A DNA stretch of 64,000 nt, from contig MU394068.1 of assembly GCA_022578605.1 (NCBI GenBank), positions 248,001 through 312,000 on the forward strand, given 5' to 3'. This document shows positions 62,415-64,000 of this stretch, piece after piece. The notes below the pieces were generated by a model. That model ran no database searches. It had not been told where the DNA came from and saw only the letters and a list, made by a program, of their open reading frames with translations. The position numbers and the translations under genes are program-made. Each line of letters begins with the position of its first letter. The first letter of the stretch is position 1. The DNA is from Camillea tinctor (Eukaryota; Ascomycota; Sordariomycetes; Xylariales; Xylariaceae).

Positions 62415-64000
62415 TGCTGGGATCTGAGAAGTGTTGTATAAAATTTCACCTTCCCCATGAACCAGATGACCTCCAATTTATATTAGCACGAGATCTAAAG
62501 GTGTGTAAACCAACTGGGTATAGCGTGCCTACCGAGATATGTAGTCGGCAGGTGTGGGTATACCTAGCAAAATGGTTAATGGCTCATGACATAAGCAGAA
62601 TGGGATAGGTTACCTGGTTGACTTCGCATAAGCCGACGGATGGCCGTTGAGGCTTTACGTGTATGGACAGTGACACAGCAGCCCTGAGATTGGAAGGATG
62701 CGGCACTGCTAGCAGGGCCGGGGGTAGCTTGTCGGGATGTCAGCCGTACGTTCTATGGGCAGTAAAGTGCTAGCCTTAAAACGAGAAAGAAAACCGTGGC
62801 GGTGTAGTCGCGGAAAGCCGGCATGGTTAGGTAGGTACCTCAGGTATGTATGTATGTATGTAGATGAGGCCTCAGCATATAGCAGAGACCCTTAATTCCA
62901 CCCTGGATGGTAGGGGGTTACCGACGGGATATAAGGGAATGGGAGTACCCGAGCGGGCTGCTTTGCCACAATTGAATCGTCAGATCAGCACACTGAACAT
63001 TTCAATTACCTTAGCAAGTACAGTACAGGCGCCACAAGAGTAATAGGTGTAGGGCCGTTATTGTCAGCAACTAGACCGAACGGTGGATTTTCAAAGGCAG
63101 GCTACTCCCGCTAATTGAGGTTTTTGGTGATAGAATGGAAATAGACGCTCGTTCAAGCTTGGCAATCGGTCCTATAACATATGGGGTTCCGAGGTGCGCG
63201 TCATCAAGTGCTTTGCTTTGCTTTCTTCTTTTTCTGTTCTTTTTTCTTTTTGCTCAAGCCGCACGGTCGAAGATATATATATGTATATATATACCCATGT
63301 ATAAGTATATATAATCAAGTTATATATATAGTACAACGCGAATAGTACTGTAGACTAGTGTTAGAAAAGCGCAACGAAGCCATGGCGGTAGTGGCAGCTA
63401 AAATATACAACGATGAGTGAAAAGGGAAAAAGACCAAAAAAAACAAAAACCGAAAGGGCTTACTAACTTGGATGATCCGTAACAGGTGGTTATTCAAATA
63501 TTACTTTACTCTCACCCCCTAGTCTTCGGCTGGTAGATAGACCAGTTACGCAACTCGTTGAGAGGAATAACAAGTTAGGAAAGGACACCAACCCTGCCCA
63601 GAGAGAGCATGATGGCACACAGCATGAAGTCGCACACACGGCCTGAAGGGCCAATAGCAGATGGCTGAACAGTCGCATGTGCAGGCCAGAGTTGTGTGGG
63701 TGTCTAGGTATCTAGGTGTCTGGGTGTCTGGATGTCATAAAGGAGTATGCAGAACCTGCAATCTCCAACAAGAGCGAGGCCGAGAGTAGCCCACGCGGGA
63801 GATTATTAGGTATTATGTTCCCTTTCGGTGCTGGATGTTTTACTGCCTTTGACTCGACCGAAAAAGAGACTTGCGGCCAAGGCAGCACAAGTAGGGTAGC
63901 ATTGAGAACCGTATACGGTTACGCAGCACATCTCTTCATGTAGGCCATATGCCAAACGTGTACATGACGGCTCGGGCATTAGGCGTGTATGTGGTTTGTA
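62415..64000. other. Spacer at right edge
   Basis: No gene is seen. It lies where the N-terminal barrel of the GH3/GNAT gene would be expected but contains only short frames, a TGTA tandem near 62845-62860 and AT microsatellites near 63270-63330. Confidence 0.5.

Noticed and set aside
1..64000. Secondary-metabolite cluster, CRISPR array or phage
   Set aside because: No PKS, NRPS, terpene cyclase, regularly spaced repeats or phage genes are visible. The reductase and the transcription factor alone do not make a cluster.

Overview
The window is nuclear DNA of a filamentous ascomycete (Pezizomycotina, probably a Sordariomycete). Genes are split by many 45-90 nt introns with GTAAGT-type donors and CTAAC/CTGAC-like branch sites, exons are GC-richer than the AT-rich spacers, and the proteins are typical ascomycete families. 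The class-level guess rests on gene style and on the frequent intergenic CCTAGGTA-type motif, and it is an inference.

Layout. 1-1896 (-): Zn2Cys6 transcription factor running off the left edge. 2643-3731 (-): F-box-like protein. 5048-5181 (-): tRNA-Lys(CUU) interrupted in its T-arm by a 61-nt insert with spliceosomal intron signals. 7392-8564 (-): NAD(P)-dependent reductase of the extended SDR type. 8.6-14.5 kb: gene-poor. 14509-15526 (+): Ca3427/NMT1-like periplasmic-binding-fold protein. 16062-16745 (+): small mitochondrial membrane protein candidate. 17061-18031 (-): nucleoside diphosphate kinase. 18710-21147 (+): decayed NACHT/STAND gene with an esterase-like N-terminus. 23277-23858 (+): ribosomal protein uS10. 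24296-26733 (-): secreted alkaline phosphatase. 28928-30482 (-): queuine tRNA-ribosyltransferase accessory subunit. 31769-33763 (+): LCCL-domain membrane protein. 36042-36195 (-): unassigned terminal-exon candidate. 38691-41465 (+): alcohol (methanol) oxidase, 12 exons. 41.68-41.92 kb: homopolymer-flanked assembly gap. 42897-46321 (-): exportin CSE1. 48321-53184 (+): tuberin/TSC2 RapGAP with an apparent +1 frameshift. 53.2-60.8 kb: gene-poor, low-complexity. 60788-62414 (-): GH3 C-terminal domain plus tandem GNAT, lacking the GH3 catalytic barrel.

Most intact genes are housekeeping functions (translation, nucleotide balance, nuclear export, TOR control, tRNA modification) with independent promoters. 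I see no biosynthetic cluster and no CRISPR, phage or intact transposon. The accessory signal lies in two decayed or truncated genes (the NACHT-like gene and the GH3/GNAT remnant) and in AT-rich gene-poor blocks. The strongest unusual signal is the tRNA-Lys gene. Removing the GTAAGT...CCTAG insert leaves an exact 73-nt cloverleaf, so a Pol III gene appears to carry a spliceosomal-type intron outside the 37/38 position used by eukaryotic tRNA introns.
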